A DNA stretch of 64,000 nucleotides, taken from Actinomadura barringtoniae (lineage in GTDB: Bacteria; Actinomycetota; Actinomycetes; Streptosporangiales; Streptosporangiaceae). Below are positions 41,089 to 55,350 of this stretch, in pieces. The stretch spans positions 124,001 through 188,000 of the forward strand of contig NZ_JAGEOJ010000020.1 of the NCBI RefSeq assembly GCF_017573505.1. Reading direction: 5' to 3'. Position numbers and translations under genes: made by a program. The notes under the pieces were generated by a model that was given only the letters and a program-made list of their open reading frames with translations, did not search any database and was not told where the DNA came from. Every line of letters starts with the position of its first letter. The first letter of the stretch is position 1.

Positions 41089-41146
41089 TCACCTCAGGGT
41101 TGAACCGGACAAGGCGGGTAGGGGCCTTGGTGAGGAGGCGATAGCA

Positions 41147-41380
41147 ATGCTCGCTCAGGCTTCTCACCTGGGAAACAATCCTTTGCTGATCATCGGACCG
41201 ATCATCATCGCGCTGGCCCTGATCACCTGGCTGGCCATGACCGTGTACGGCTGGCGCAAGCGCCCCCGCCCTGACCGGATCCACGGCGAGTCGTCGCATC
41301 GCGGCGCCGTCCAGGGCGGCATCATCGAGGGCGACCCCGGCCAGCGCAACCGCCGCGACGAGGCCCCTCGCATCAGCTGA
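41147..41380 (+). CDS. small single-pass membrane protein (DUF6479-like)
   Basis: The 77-residue product has one hydrophobic helix at about residues 13-35 (LLIIGPIIIALALITWLAMTVYGW), followed by a basic stretch WRKRPRPDR and a polar Gly/Arg/Asp-rich tail. The GAVQGGIIEGDPGQRNR tail is similar to small actinobacterial proteins annotated as DUF6479. GAGGAGG precedes the ATG. It may be transcribed with the preceding reductase (58 bp gap). It is convergent with the formate dehydrogenase operon. Function unknown. Confidence 0.7.
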   Translation: MLAQASHLGNNPLLIIGPIIIALALITWLAMTVYGWRKRPRPDRIHGESSHRGAVQGGIIEGDPGQRNRRDEAPRIS

Positions 41381-41386
41381 CGGCCT

Positions 41387-42421
41387 TTAGCCGGGCTCTG
41401 GGGAACGCTGACTCTGGACGACGTATTTGGGGTCGGCCGCCGAAGCGCGGCCAGCCTCGAACACGGCGAAACGAGTCGCCGCCGAGCCCGCGAGCAGGGC
41501 GGCACCTGCGACGGTGGCGAGACTGCGGCTGCGTCCGCCAGCGAGCAGCCCTGCGACGGCGCCCGTGCCGGTGAGGACCTCCGCGGCCCGCATGAGCCGC
41601 GCGGCTTTGCCCTGCTCGTACGGCTCGGCCAGCGGTCCGAGGCGGCGGCGCATCACGATGCCCGTGCCCAGGTCGAGCGCGGCTCCGAAGGCCGCGGTCG
41701 ACCGGGCCGGGCCGTTCTCCGCCGTCGGCGCGGTGAGCAGGCCGAGGCCGCCGGCTGAGGCCGCCGCCGAGCCCGCGAACAGGAACGGCATCTCGCGGTA
41801 CGCGCCGTGCCACACGGGAATGGCGGTGTCGGCGATCAGCACGCCGGTGTAGGTCACCACGGCCGGTCCGGTGAGCGCCGCCCAGCCGGTGGCGGCGCGG
41901 CCGATGCGGGGGAAGAGCCCGGTCGCCCCGGTGACGGCGGCCACCCCGGCGGCTGGCCCGTACGCGGCCAGGATCCACGAGCCGACGCTCATCGGCGAGG
42001 TCGGCTTCATCACCCGCAGCATGTTCGCGAAGCGGCCGGGCCGGCCGAGGTCATGGATCAGCGCGGCGGTCGACAGCGAGATCGCCCCGAGCGCGCCGAT
42101 CTTGCAAGGGCGGGCCAGCCCGGGGCGCCCGCTGGCCTGCGCGGCGGCGGCGAGCAGGGACGAGGCTCCGGCGAGCCCGCCGAGGAACAGGTAGCCCGCG
42201 ATGTCGAGGGCCTTCCAGGTCGGCTGCTTGAGGATCGGGCGCCCGTAGTAGCTGGTGAACTCGGCGTCCGGGACCATCGTGCGCTCGCCGCGCCCCTTCC
42301 GCCCGTTCCGCCGCCTGCGGCCCCCGCCCCGGCCCCGGCTGCCGCCCCGGCCGCCGGGAACGGCCTCGCGTCCGGGGCGCCGGTGCCGTACGCCGTCGCG
42401 GGTGACCTCGGCCTCGCTCAT
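41387..42421 (-). CDS. NrfD/PsrC-type membrane subunit of formate dehydrogenase
   Basis: The 344-residue product has a Gly/Arg-rich cytoplasmic N-terminus (about residues 1-48), then VPDAEFTSYYGRPILKQPTWK and about eight to nine transmembrane helices beginning with IAGYLFLGGLAGASSLLAAAA. The LIHDLGRPGRFANMLRVMKPTSPMSVGSW segment (in pieces) is the NrfD signature that carries the quinone-site residues. It would anchor the FeS and catalytic subunits and pass electrons to menaquinone. The ATG overlaps the stop of the FeS subunit gene. There is an alternative start at Met49 (42277), but the long form with a basic leader is usual for actinobacterial homologues. Confidence 0.9.
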   Translation of the reverse strand: MSEAEVTRDGVRHRRPGREAVPGGRGGSRGRGGGRRRRNGRKGRGERTMVPDAEFTSYYGRPILKQPTWKALDIAGYLFLGGLAGASSLLAAAAQASGRPGLARPCKIGALGAISLSTAALIHDLGRPGRFANMLRVMKPTSPMSVGSWILAAYGPAAGVAAVTGATGLFPRIGRAATGWAALTGPAVVTYTGVLIADTAIPVWHGAYREMPFLFAGSAAASAGGLGLLTAPTAENGPARSTAAFGAALDLGTGIVMRRRLGPLAEPYEQGKAARLMRAAEVLTGTGAVAGLLAGGRSRSLATVAGAALLAGSAATRFAVFEAGRASAADPKYVVQSQRSPEPG

Positions 42422-43296
42422 CGCCGCCTCCCTCGCAGTCCGGTCGCCACGGCGATGGCGGTCAGCCCGCCGATCAGGGTGGCCGCGGCCGCTCCGGCGT
42501 GCCGCCACATCGACGGCAGGTCCCGGGTGGTGACCACGGGGTCGGGCGGCAGGCCGTACACCTCGGGCTCGTCCAGGAGCAGGAAGAACGCACCGTTGCC
42601 GCCGACGCCGTCGTCGGGGTCGGCGCCGTACAGCCGGGCGTCGGTCACCCCGCCCTCGTGCAGCTGCTCGACGCGCTCGGCGGCCCGCTCGCGCAGCTCG
42701 TCGAGCGGGCCGTACTGGATGGAGTCGGTCGGGCAGGCCTTGGCGCAGGCGGGCTGGAGCCCGTCGCCGAGCCGGTCGTAGCACATCGTGCACTTCCAGA
42801 CCCGGCCGTCCTCCTCGCGCTTGTCGATCACGCCGTACGGGCAGGCGGGCACGCAGTAGCCGCAGCCGTTGCAGATGTCCTGCTGGACGACGACCGTGCC
42901 GAACTCGGTGCGGAACAGCGCGCCGGTCGGGCAGACGTCCAGGCAGGCGGAGTGCGTGCAGTGCTTGCACACGTCGGAGGCCATCAGCCAGCGCAGCCCA
43001 TCCCTGCCCTGCGACGCGTCCGAAGCCATGCCGAGCACGTCCAGCCCTTCGTAGGCGTCGTGCTCGACCTCGGCGTCCTGCAGGCCGACCGGCTTGCGCT
43101 GCTCGATGAACGCGACGTGCCGCCAGGTGTCGGCGCCGAGCCCGCCGGTGTTGTCGTAGGACATGCCGGTGAACGTCAGGCCGTCCTCGGGAATGGCGTT
43201 CCACTCCTTGCACGCGACCTCGCAGGCCTTGCAGCCGATGCAGACCGAGGTGTCGGTGAAGAAGCCCATCCGTTCCGTCGTCGTCGCCATGGTCAC
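42418..43296 (-). CDS. formate dehydrogenase iron-sulfur subunit
   Basis: This 292-residue protein has four cysteine clusters typical of DMSO-reductase-family beta subunits: CIGCKACEVACKEW near residue 19, CKHCTHSACLDVCPTGA, CNGCGYCVPACPYGV, and CTMCYDRLGDGLQPACAKACP. The C-terminal stretch (HAGAAAATLIGGLTAIAVATGL) is a membrane anchor. It carries four [4Fe-4S] clusters linking the catalytic subunit to the NrfD-like protein. The GTG at 43296 overlaps the upstream stop; an ATG at 43290 is equally plausible. It is the middle gene of the operon. Confidence 0.96.
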   Translation of the reverse strand: MTMATTTERMGFFTDTSVCIGCKACEVACKEWNAIPEDGLTFTGMSYDNTGGLGADTWRHVAFIEQRKPVGLQDAEVEHDAYEGLDVLGMASDASQGRDGLRWLMASDVCKHCTHSACLDVCPTGALFRTEFGTVVVQQDICNGCGYCVPACPYGVIDKREEDGRVWKCTMCYDRLGDGLQPACAKACPTDSIQYGPLDELRERAAERVEQLHEGGVTDARLYGADPDDGVGGNGAFFLLLDEPEVYGLPPDPVVTTRDLPSMWRHAGAAAATLIGGLTAIAVATGLRGRRR

Positions 43297-46200
43297 ACCC
43301 CCATCCCGGTGTGCTCGGTGATGCCCGCGCGCCGCCGGTACTCGCGCACCAGCTCGGGCCGGTCCGCGCCGCGCGGGCGCCTGCCCGGGCGGATGTCGGC
43401 GGTCAGCGCCTTGACCTCCTGGATGTGCACGTTCGGATCGAGCGCGATCGACGCGAGCTCGTTGGCCGCGTCACCGCGGCTGTAGCCGTTCGGCCCCCAG
43501 TGGAACGGCAGCCCGATCTGGTAGACGGTCTTGCCGCCGACGCGCAGCGGCCCCATCCGGTCGGTCACCATCACGCGGGCCTCGATGGCGTTGCGCGCGC
43601 TGATGATCGTGGCCCAGCCGCCGTGGGTGAGGCCCCGTTCCGCGGCCAGTTCCGGCGACACCTCGCAGAAGAACTCCGGCTGGAGCTCGGCGAGGTAGGG
43701 CGACCAGCGGGTCATGCCGCCCGCGGTGAAGTGCTCGGTCAGCCGGTAGGTGCTGACGATGTACGGGTAGACCTCCGCGCCGGGCTCCGAGCCGCTCGGG
43801 TGGAAGCGGTTGTGCTCGCGCGAGAACAGCTGCCGGACCGGGTTGCGCGGATGCGCGGCGTACAGCGGGTTGTCGACCGGCGACTCCTGCGGCTCGTAGT
43901 GCGTCGGCATCGGCCCGTCGACCAGCCCGGCCGGCGCGAACAGCCAGCCCCTGCCGTCCGCCTGGAGGATGAACGGCTCGGCTCCCGAGATCGCGTCCGG
44001 CCCCTTGGCGTCCGGCTCGGGCCGGTACGAGGGCGCCTTGGCCGGCTGGAAGTCCGGCACGTCGTGACCGGTCCACTTGCCCTGCTGCTCGTCCCACCAG
44101 ACGAGCGCCTTGCGTTCGCTCCACGGACGGCCGTCGGGGTCGGCGGAGGCACGGTTGTACAGGACGCGGCGGTTGGCCGGCCATGCCCACGCCCACTCGG
44201 CGGCGATCCAGTCCTGCTCCGAGCCGGGCTTGCGGCGGGCGGCCTGGTTGACGCCGTCAGCGTAGACGCCGCAGTAGATCCAGCAGCCGCAGCTGGTGGA
44301 TCCGTCGGCGGCGAGCTCCTCGTAGGAGGACAGATGGCCGCCGTCAGACCCGTAACCGTTGATCTCCGCGAGTACCGCCTCCGCGCTCGGCTCGTCCAGC
44401 TCGCCCTCGACCGGATAGTCCCAGACCAGATCCAGGACCGGACGGTCGCGCCGGTCGCGCGAGCCCGCGAGTTCGGCGCGGATGATCCGGCCCAGGTGGT
44501 ACATGAACCACAGGTCGCTGCGCGCGTCGCCCTCCGGCTCGACCGCCGCGTGATGCCACTGCAGCATCCGGTTGGTGTTGGTGAAGCTGCCGGACTTCTC
44601 GGTGTGCGCGGCGGCGGGGAAGAAGAACACCTCGGTGCCGATGTCCTCGGTCCGCATCTCACCGGTCTCGATCTCCGGGCCGTCCTTCCACCACGTGGCG
44701 CTCTCGATCAGCGAGAAGTCCCGTACGACCAGCCAGTCGAGGTTGGCCATGCCGAGCCGCTGCACCTTGGCGTTGGCCGACCCGACCGCCGGGTTCTCCC
44801 CCATCAGGAAGTAGCCCTTGCAGGTGCCGTCCATCTGCGCCATGGCCGTCTCGTACGTGCTGTGGCTGCCGGTCAGGCGAGGCAGATGGCCGAAGCAGAA
44901 GTCGTTGTCGGCCGTCGCGGCGTCGCCCCACCACGCTTTGAGGAGGCTCACCACGTACGAGCGCATGTTGCCCCAGTAGCCCTTCTCGGCCGCGTCCGCC
45001 GCGATGAACGTGTCGAGGTCCTCGTGCTCGTGCGCGTGCGGCATCGGGATGTAGCCGGGCAGCAGGTCGAACAGCGTCGGGATGTCGCTGGAGCCCTGGA
45101 TGCTGGCGTGGCCGCGCAGCGCCTGGATGCCGCCGCCCGGCCGGCCGATGTTGCCCAGCAGAAGCTGCAGGATGCTGGCGGCGCGGATGTACTGCGCGCC
45201 GACCGAGTGCTGCGTCCAGCCGACGGCGTAGGCGAACGCGCTGGTCCGGTCGCGGCCGGAGTTGCTCACGAGCGCGTCGCACACCTTGGCGAACTGTTCC
45301 GGCGGAACGCCGCAGACCTCCTGGACGACCTCGGGCGTGTAGCGGGCGTAGTGGCGCTTGAGGATCTGGAAGACGCAGCGCGGATGCTGAAGCGTCTCGT
45401 CCCGTTCCGGCTCGCCCCGGGGCAGGGACGCGCCGCCCGCGCCGTGGCTCTCGCCGCGCCCCGACTCGCTGATCGACTTGGCCCGCTCGTCGTAGCCCTC
45501 GTCGCGTTCACCGGCGGCGGCGACCACCTCGGTGCCCTCGTACCGCCAGGTGTCGATGTCGTAGTGCCGGGTCTCCTCGTTCAGCCCGGAGAACAGGCCG
45601 TCGAGGTCCTCGGTGTCGCGGAAGTCCTCGTTGATGATCGTGGCGGCGTTGGTGTAGTTCACCACGTAGTCGCGGAAGTACGACTCGGTCGACAGCACGT
45701 GGTTGATGATCGCGCCCAGGAAGGCGATGTCCGAGCCCGCCCTGATCGGCACGTACAGGTCGGCGACCGCGCTCGTCCGCGTGTACCTCGGGTCGACGTG
45801 GATGACGGTCGCCCCGCGCGCCTTGGCCTCCATCACCCACTGGAACCCCACCGGGTGCGCCTCGGCGTAGTTGGACCCCTGGATGACGATGCAGTCGGAG
45901 TTCTGCAGATCCTGCATGAACGTCGTCGCGCCGCCCCGCCCGAACGAGGGCCCGAGCCCCGTCACGGTCGAGCTGTGGCAGACCCGCGCCTGGTTCTCCA
46001 CCTGCACCACGCCGAGCGCGGTGAGGAGCTTCTTGATGAGGTAGTTCTCCTCGTTGTCCAGCGTCGCCCCGCCCAGGCTCGCGATACCGAGCGTCCGGTT
46101 GACCCTGGACCCGTCGGCCTCGTCCTGCCAGTTGTCCCGGCGCGTGGACAGCACCCGGTCGGCGACCATGCGCATGGCCGTGTCGAGGTCGAGCTCCTCC

Positions 46201-46544
46201 CAGTCCTTCCCGTACGGACGCCGGTAGAGGACCTTGTGCAGCCTCGCGGACCCGGTCGTGAGCTGGAGCGTCGCCGACCCTTTGGGGCACAGCCGCCCCC
46301 GGCTCACCGGCGAGTCCGGATCGCCCTCGATCTGGACGACCTGATCATCTTTGACGTAGACGTTCTGGCCGCAGCCGACCGCGCAGTACGGGCAGACCGA
46401 CTTCACCACCCGGTCGGCGGTGGCGGTCCGGGCCCTCAAGGCGGCCGTCCGGGCCGACTTGGCGGCCTCCCCCCGCCCCAGCGGGTCGTCGCCCGTGAAC
46501 TGCCGGTAGACCGGCCATCCCTGAAGCCAGCTGCGTACGCCCAT
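43293..46544 (-). CDS. formate dehydrogenase catalytic subunit, cysteine form
   Basis: This 1,083-residue Mo/W-bis-MGD enzyme oxidises formate to CO2. An N-terminal [4Fe-4S] site is seen as VCPYCAVGCGQ with RLCPKG. The active-site metal ligand is Cys189 in ARVCHSSTVTGLGPSFGRGGAT, where E. coli FdnG has selenocysteine, so no Sec decoding is needed. The following His of RVCH is conserved. The C-terminal MGD domain ends with YRRRAGITEH. There is no Tat signal, in contrast to FdnG-type exported enzymes; MGVRSWLQGWPVYRQ is the usual cytoplasmic start in actinobacteria. ATG 46544 follows a GGGGTGG. FdhD or MoCo genes are not in the window. Confidence 0.95.
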   Translation of the reverse strand: MGVRSWLQGWPVYRQFTGDDPLGRGEAAKSARTAALRARTATADRVVKSVCPYCAVGCGQNVYVKDDQVVQIEGDPDSPVSRGRLCPKGSATLQLTTGSARLHKVLYRRPYGKDWEELDLDTAMRMVADRVLSTRRDNWQDEADGSRVNRTLGIASLGGATLDNEENYLIKKLLTALGVVQVENQARVCHSSTVTGLGPSFGRGGATTFMQDLQNSDCIVIQGSNYAEAHPVGFQWVMEAKARGATVIHVDPRYTRTSAVADLYVPIRAGSDIAFLGAIINHVLSTESYFRDYVVNYTNAATIINEDFRDTEDLDGLFSGLNEETRHYDIDTWRYEGTEVVAAAGERDEGYDERAKSISESGRGESHGAGGASLPRGEPERDETLQHPRCVFQILKRHYARYTPEVVQEVCGVPPEQFAKVCDALVSNSGRDRTSAFAYAVGWTQHSVGAQYIRAASILQLLLGNIGRPGGGIQALRGHASIQGSSDIPTLFDLLPGYIPMPHAHEHEDLDTFIAADAAEKGYWGNMRSYVVSLLKAWWGDAATADNDFCFGHLPRLTGSHSTYETAMAQMDGTCKGYFLMGENPAVGSANAKVQRLGMANLDWLVVRDFSLIESATWWKDGPEIETGEMRTEDIGTEVFFFPAAAHTEKSGSFTNTNRMLQWHHAAVEPEGDARSDLWFMYHLGRIIRAELAGSRDRRDRPVLDLVWDYPVEGELDEPSAEAVLAEINGYGSDGGHLSSYEELAADGSTSCGCWIYCGVYADGVNQAARRKPGSEQDWIAAEWAWAWPANRRVLYNRASADPDGRPWSERKALVWWDEQQGKWTGHDVPDFQPAKAPSYRPEPDAKGPDAISGAEPFILQADGRGWLFAPAGLVDGPMPTHYEPQESPVDNPLYAAHPRNPVRQLFSREHNRFHPSGSEPGAEVYPYIVSTYRLTEHFTAGGMTRWSPYLAELQPEFFCEVSPELAAERGLTHGGWATIISARNAIEARVMVTDRMGPLRVGGKTVYQIGLPFHWGPNGYSRGDAANELASIALDPNVHIQEVKALTADIRPGRRPRGADRPELVREYRRRAGITEHTGMGV

Positions 46545-46663
46545 CAAGCCACCCCACGGCCCCACGACACCAGGTAACGGCGTTATCCCAGGTCAGGACA
46601 GCGCCGATACCCTCCCCCTGCCCGAGTTCAGGGCATATATGCACGTGGGGCGGCCGGATGAGA
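46545..46663 (-). promoter_or_regulatory. promoter region of the formate dehydrogenase operon
   Basis: This 119-bp gap contains the palindrome TAACG-G-CGTTA (46575-46585), about 31 bp upstream of the catalytic-subunit start, and GTCAGGAC (46592-46599). Either could be a regulator site; no -10/-35 pair is clear. Confidence 0.4.
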
Positions 46664-52162
<5,499 letters not shown>

Positions 52163-52245
52163 CGGTTGAACCTCCCGACTAACGTGCACAGAAGGCGACG
52201 TCCGGGACCCGGAGTCTCCTGCACCTGGCTCTACACCTTGCTCGC

Positions 52246-52259
52246 TTACCCCCCGGTAA
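52246..52259. promoter_or_regulatory. TTACC/GGTAA palindrome between carboxylase and tetR genes
   Basis: TTACC-CCCC-GGTAA lies 84 bp upstream of the carboxylase start. It is a plausible operator for the divergent TetR, but only 5-bp arms are present. Confidence 0.35.
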
Positions 52260-52311
52260 ACCAATGCCTCACACCACACATGGTGGAGCCATCGCGTTGT
52301 GGGGACCCAAC

Positions 52312-52358
52312 AAAAGCCCCCGGTCGCACAACCCCCTCCAAGGGGTGCGAGCCGGGGC
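52312..52358 (-). terminator. terminator-like hairpin in the carboxylase leader (possible attenuator)
   Basis: On the minus strand a stem forms between CCGGGG (52352-52357) and CCCCGG (52318-52323), and between GTGCG (52345-52349) and CGCAC (52325-52329), with GGG/CCC pairs inside. It is followed by CTTTTG (complement of 52311-52316). This is an intrinsic-terminator pattern lying about 150 bp upstream of the carboxylase start, in the direction of its transcription. It could act as an attenuator, or end a transcript arriving from upstream. Confidence 0.5.
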
Positions 52359-52535
52359 CATCTGGTGGCTGAACTGGCATGTCCGCAAGCGGTCACACAT
52401 CGTAACCGAAACATCGCCGAACGAAGGTGACGCACGGCCGTGGCGTCGACGGACGCACTCTCGGCCGAGCGGTAGATCCCCCACTCGTATCCACGTCCCT
52501 TGCGGCGTCTCCCTCCGCGTTCTAAGGTTGGCCAT

Positions 52536-53150
52536 ATGGACAAGTCGTCTGGCCAGGGCAATCGGCCAACCAGCGCGGAGCAGGGTGAGGCCACCCGCGC
52601 CGCGATCCTGAAGGCGGCCGCGGCCCTGATCGGCGAGAACGGCTGGGGCCACGTCACCACCAGGGCGATCGCGGCCCGTGCGGGCGTGCCGCACGGGGCG
52701 GTCAGCTACCACTTCCGGGGCAAGGACGACCTGCTGCGCCAGGCGGCCGTCGCCGCAACGGTCGAGGCGCTGGCCGTGCCCATCGCGATGGTCCGCAGCG
52801 CCGGCAGCGTCCGCGAGGTGCTCGAAGGAACGATGGCCTGGTACGCCTCGGGTGCTCTGGACGATCCCTCGATGGCGCTCCTGCTGGAGACGGCCCGCCA
52901 GTCCTCGCGCGACGAGGAGCTGCGCGAGCCGTTCGCCGAGGTGCTGCGCACCTACCGCGCCGCGCTCAGCGACCTGGTCCGCGCCGACCAGGAACGCGGC
53001 GACCTGGGCGCGGGCGCGTCCCCGGAGGGGATCGCGATGGCGGTGGCGGCGCTGCTGGACGGGCTGATGCTCCATCTCGTCGCCGATCCCGGGCTGGACG
53101 CGCAGGAAGGCGTACGAGCGGTACTCGATCTCATGGGAGGGCAATCGTGA
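52536..53150 (+). CDS. TetR family regulator of the MMPL transporter
   Basis: The 204-residue protein has a TetR helix-turn-helix (GWGHVTTRAIAARAGVPHGAVSYHFRGKDDLL, about residues 33-64 in pieces) and a helical C-terminal domain. The ATG at 52536 gives the usual short leader before the DNA-binding domain; AAGG lies about 8 bp upstream. It overlaps the MMPL gene by 4 bp, so it is part of the same transcript and probably represses it. It is divergent from the giant acyl-CoA carboxylase, which raises the possibility that it senses a fatty acyl compound (inference). Confidence 0.92.
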   Translation: MDKSSGQGNRPTSAEQGEATRAAILKAAAALIGENGWGHVTTRAIAARAGVPHGAVSYHFRGKDDLLRQAAVAATVEALAVPIAMVRSAGSVREVLEGTMAWYASGALDDPSMALLLETARQSSRDEELREPFAEVLRTYRAALSDLVRADQERGDLGAGASPEGIAMAVAALLDGLMLHLVADPGLDAQEGVRAVLDLMGGQS

Positions 53151-55345
53151 TCAAGCGTGCGGCCAGGCGTCCGTGGGGCACCCTCATGGCGGAGCACAGG
53201 CGCCTGGTGATCACCATCTGGATCGTCGTCGTCATCGCGTGCGGGGCCAGCTTTCCGTTCCTGTTCAAGCAGCTCAAGGCGCCCGACTACGAGGTGAACG
53301 GCTCACCGTCCGCCGAGGCCGCCCAGCTCGTCCAGCGGCACTTCGCGGTCGAGGGCGACGAGCAGGACGTCATCGTCCTCGACAGCCCGCACGGGAAGAT
53401 CACCGACCCGGCCCGGCGTGCCGCGGTCGCCCAGGTGGTCGCGGCGGCGCGCAGCCGGCCCGGTGTCGTCACGGTCGTCGGCCCGTTCGACGCTCAGGCC
53501 GAGAAGCAGGTGTCGGCCGACGGGCGCGCGGCGATGGCCGTCGTCGGGCTGGACGGCACCAGCCGGCAGCGCCCCGGGCGCGCGGCCGACGTGCAGAAGG
53601 CGATCGACGCCGCGGCGACGGGCGGGGTCGAGGCCTACCTGTCCGGCTACTCCCCCATCACCAACGACCAGACGGCCGTCGAGAACGCGGGCGCCGAACG
53701 CGCCGAGTCCGTCGGCGTGCCGATCGCCCTCGCGGTCATGGTGCTGGCGTTCGGCGCGGTCGTCGCCTCCCTTCTCCCGCTGCTGCTGGCCGGGGTGGGC
53801 CTGACCCTCACGTTCGGCGTGGTCTACCTGCTCACGTTCGGGTTCACCCTCGACGCGTTCCTGATGACCATCGTGACGATGATCGGCACCGGGATCGGCA
53901 TCGACTACGCGATGTTCATCGTCAGCCGCTTCCGCGAGGAACTGGCGCGCCGCGGTGACGACGCGGTCCCCGAGGCCACCGGCGCCGCCGTCGCCACCTC
54001 CGGCCGGACCGTCCTGTTCTCCGGCGTGATCGTGGCGATCTCCATGTGCTCCCTCTACGTCGTCGACTCCCCGGTCTTCCGCGAGATCTCCACCGGCGTG
54101 CTGATCTCCGTCGTCTGCACGCTCGCCGCGGCGCTGACGCTGCTGCCCGCCGTACTGGCCGCGCTCGGGCCGCGCGTGAACGCCTGGCAGCTCCCGGAAC
54201 GCTGGCGCCCCGCCGACGTGCGTTCCGCCTCGGCCGCCGAGTCCGGGCCCTGGGCGCGCTGGGCGCGGCTGGTCATGCGCCGCCCGGTCCTGTTCGGTGG
54301 CCTCGCGTTCGCGATCCTGGTCATCGCCGCGCTCCCGGTCGGCGGTCTGAAGTACGGCATCGACCTCGGCACGGCTTCCCTGGACGGGCGCCCCTCCGCC
54401 AAGGCGCAGACGATCCTGGAACGCTCGTTCAGCCCGGGCGCGGTCTCTCCCATCCAGGTCGTCGTCACCGGCCGGGACGACACGCCCCTCGACGCCACCG
54501 GCCAGGGGCAGGCCGCGGCGCTCGCCAAGCAGATCTCCCGGGACGAACGCGTCGCGGACGTGGAGACGATTCCCGGCGACGGCCGCGTGCTGCTGAACGC
54601 GGTCCCGAAGGTCGCGATCGACTCGGGCGCGGCCACCGACCTGGTCCGCCACATCCGCCACGACCTCGCTCCTCGGGCCACCGGCCAGCAGGTCCTCGTC
54701 GGCGGGGCCACCGCGACGTTCGTCGACCTCTCCAACGAGACCACCGCCAAGCTCCCCTACGTCATGACGCTGGTCCTCGGCCTGTCGCTGCTGTTCCTGC
54801 TGCTGGTCTTCCGCAGCGTCCTGCTGCCCATCAAGGCGGTCGTCATGAACCTCATGGTCACCGCCGCCGCGATCGGAATCACGGTCGCGGTGTTCCAGTG
54901 GGGCCACGGCGCGAGCCTGCTCGGCTTCACCAGCACGGGCTTCCTGCAGGTCTACCTGCCCATCTCCGTCTTCGTCCTGCTCTTCGGCCTCTCCATGGAT
55001 TACGAGGTCTTCCTCATCCGCCGCATGAAGGAGGCATGGGAGGACGGTCACGACAACGAGTCGGCGGTCGCCACCGGCATCGAGCACACCGCCCGCCCCA
55101 TCGCCGCCGCCGCGGCGATCATGGTCGCGGTCTTCGGCGGCTTCCTCACCGCCGGGGTCCTGGAGGTCAAGGAGTTCGGCCTGTCGCTCGCCGTGGCCAT
55201 CGCCCTCGACGCCACCCTCGTCCGCCTCGTTCTCGTCCCCGCCCTCATGAAGCTCTTCGGCGACTGGAACTGGTGGTTCCCCGGCATCAGCCGATCACCG
55301 GCGGCGGACCCGATCAGAGCCAACCCGTCCGCCGCACGACATTGA
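53147..55345 (+). CDS. MMPL-family (RND superfamily) transporter
   Basis: The 732-residue membrane protein has the two-half RND layout: TM1 (VITIWIVVVIACGASFPF), an extracytoplasmic loop, a five-helix bundle with GTGIGIDYAMFIVSRFREEL, a second loop, and a second bundle with FGLSMDYEVFLIRRMKEAW. The GxxxDY motifs in both halves are the proton-relay sequences of MMPL proteins. MMPL transporters export lipids, siderophores or drugs. The GTG overlaps the TetR stop, and the pair faces away from the fused carboxylase. A lipid substrate is plausible from that context but is not shown. Confidence 0.94.
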   Translation: MIKRAARRPWGTLMAEHRRLVITIWIVVVIACGASFPFLFKQLKAPDYEVNGSPSAEAAQLVQRHFAVEGDEQDVIVLDSPHGKITDPARRAAVAQVVAAARSRPGVVTVVGPFDAQAEKQVSADGRAAMAVVGLDGTSRQRPGRAADVQKAIDAAATGGVEAYLSGYSPITNDQTAVENAGAERAESVGVPIALAVMVLAFGAVVASLLPLLLAGVGLTLTFGVVYLLTFGFTLDAFLMTIVTMIGTGIGIDYAMFIVSRFREELARRGDDAVPEATGAAVATSGRTVLFSGVIVAISMCSLYVVDSPVFREISTGVLISVVCTLAAALTLLPAVLAALGPRVNAWQLPERWRPADVRSASAAESGPWARWARLVMRRPVLFGGLAFAILVIAALPVGGLKYGIDLGTASLDGRPSAKAQTILERSFSPGAVSPIQVVVTGRDDTPLDATGQGQAAALAKQISRDERVADVETIPGDGRVLLNAVPKVAIDSGAATDLVRHIRHDLAPRATGQQVLVGGATATFVDLSNETTAKLPYVMTLVLGLSLLFLLLVFRSVLLPIKAVVMNLMVTAAAIGITVAVFQWGHGASLLGFTSTGFLQVYLPISVFVLLFGLSMDYEVFLIRRMKEAWEDGHDNESAVATGIEHTARPIAAAAAIMVAVFGGFLTAGVLEVKEFGLSLAVAIALDATLVRLVLVPALMKLFGDWNWWFPGISRSPAADPIRANPSAARH

Positions 55346-55350
55346 CCACG

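Noticed and set aside
41387..43213. single 608-codon protein spanning the NrfD-like subunit and beyond
   Set aside because: The first part is out of frame with the FeS subunit and is Arg-rich shadow; the real gene begins at the ATG overlapping the FeS-subunit stop (42421).
45978..45980. possible selenocysteine codon in the formate dehydrogenase active site
   Set aside because: The codon is TGC (Cys) and the frame is uninterrupted, so no Sec decoding is involved.
43311..46577. 1,088-codon open frame on the plus strand opposite the formate dehydrogenase gene
   Set aside because: It is an antisense shadow of high-G+C codon use: rich in Arg, Val, Gly and Asp, without recognisable domains, while the minus strand has clear Mo-enzyme motifs.
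52163..52535. tRNA or small RNA gene in the leader of the carboxylase
   Set aside because: The hairpin with GGTCGCAC/GTGCGAGCC briefly resembles tRNA arms, but no cloverleaf, T-loop or acceptor stem can be formed.
53303..55087. 594-codon open frame opposite the MMPL gene
   Set aside because: Antisense shadow made of charged low-complexity sequence; the plus strand encodes a typical MMPL transporter.
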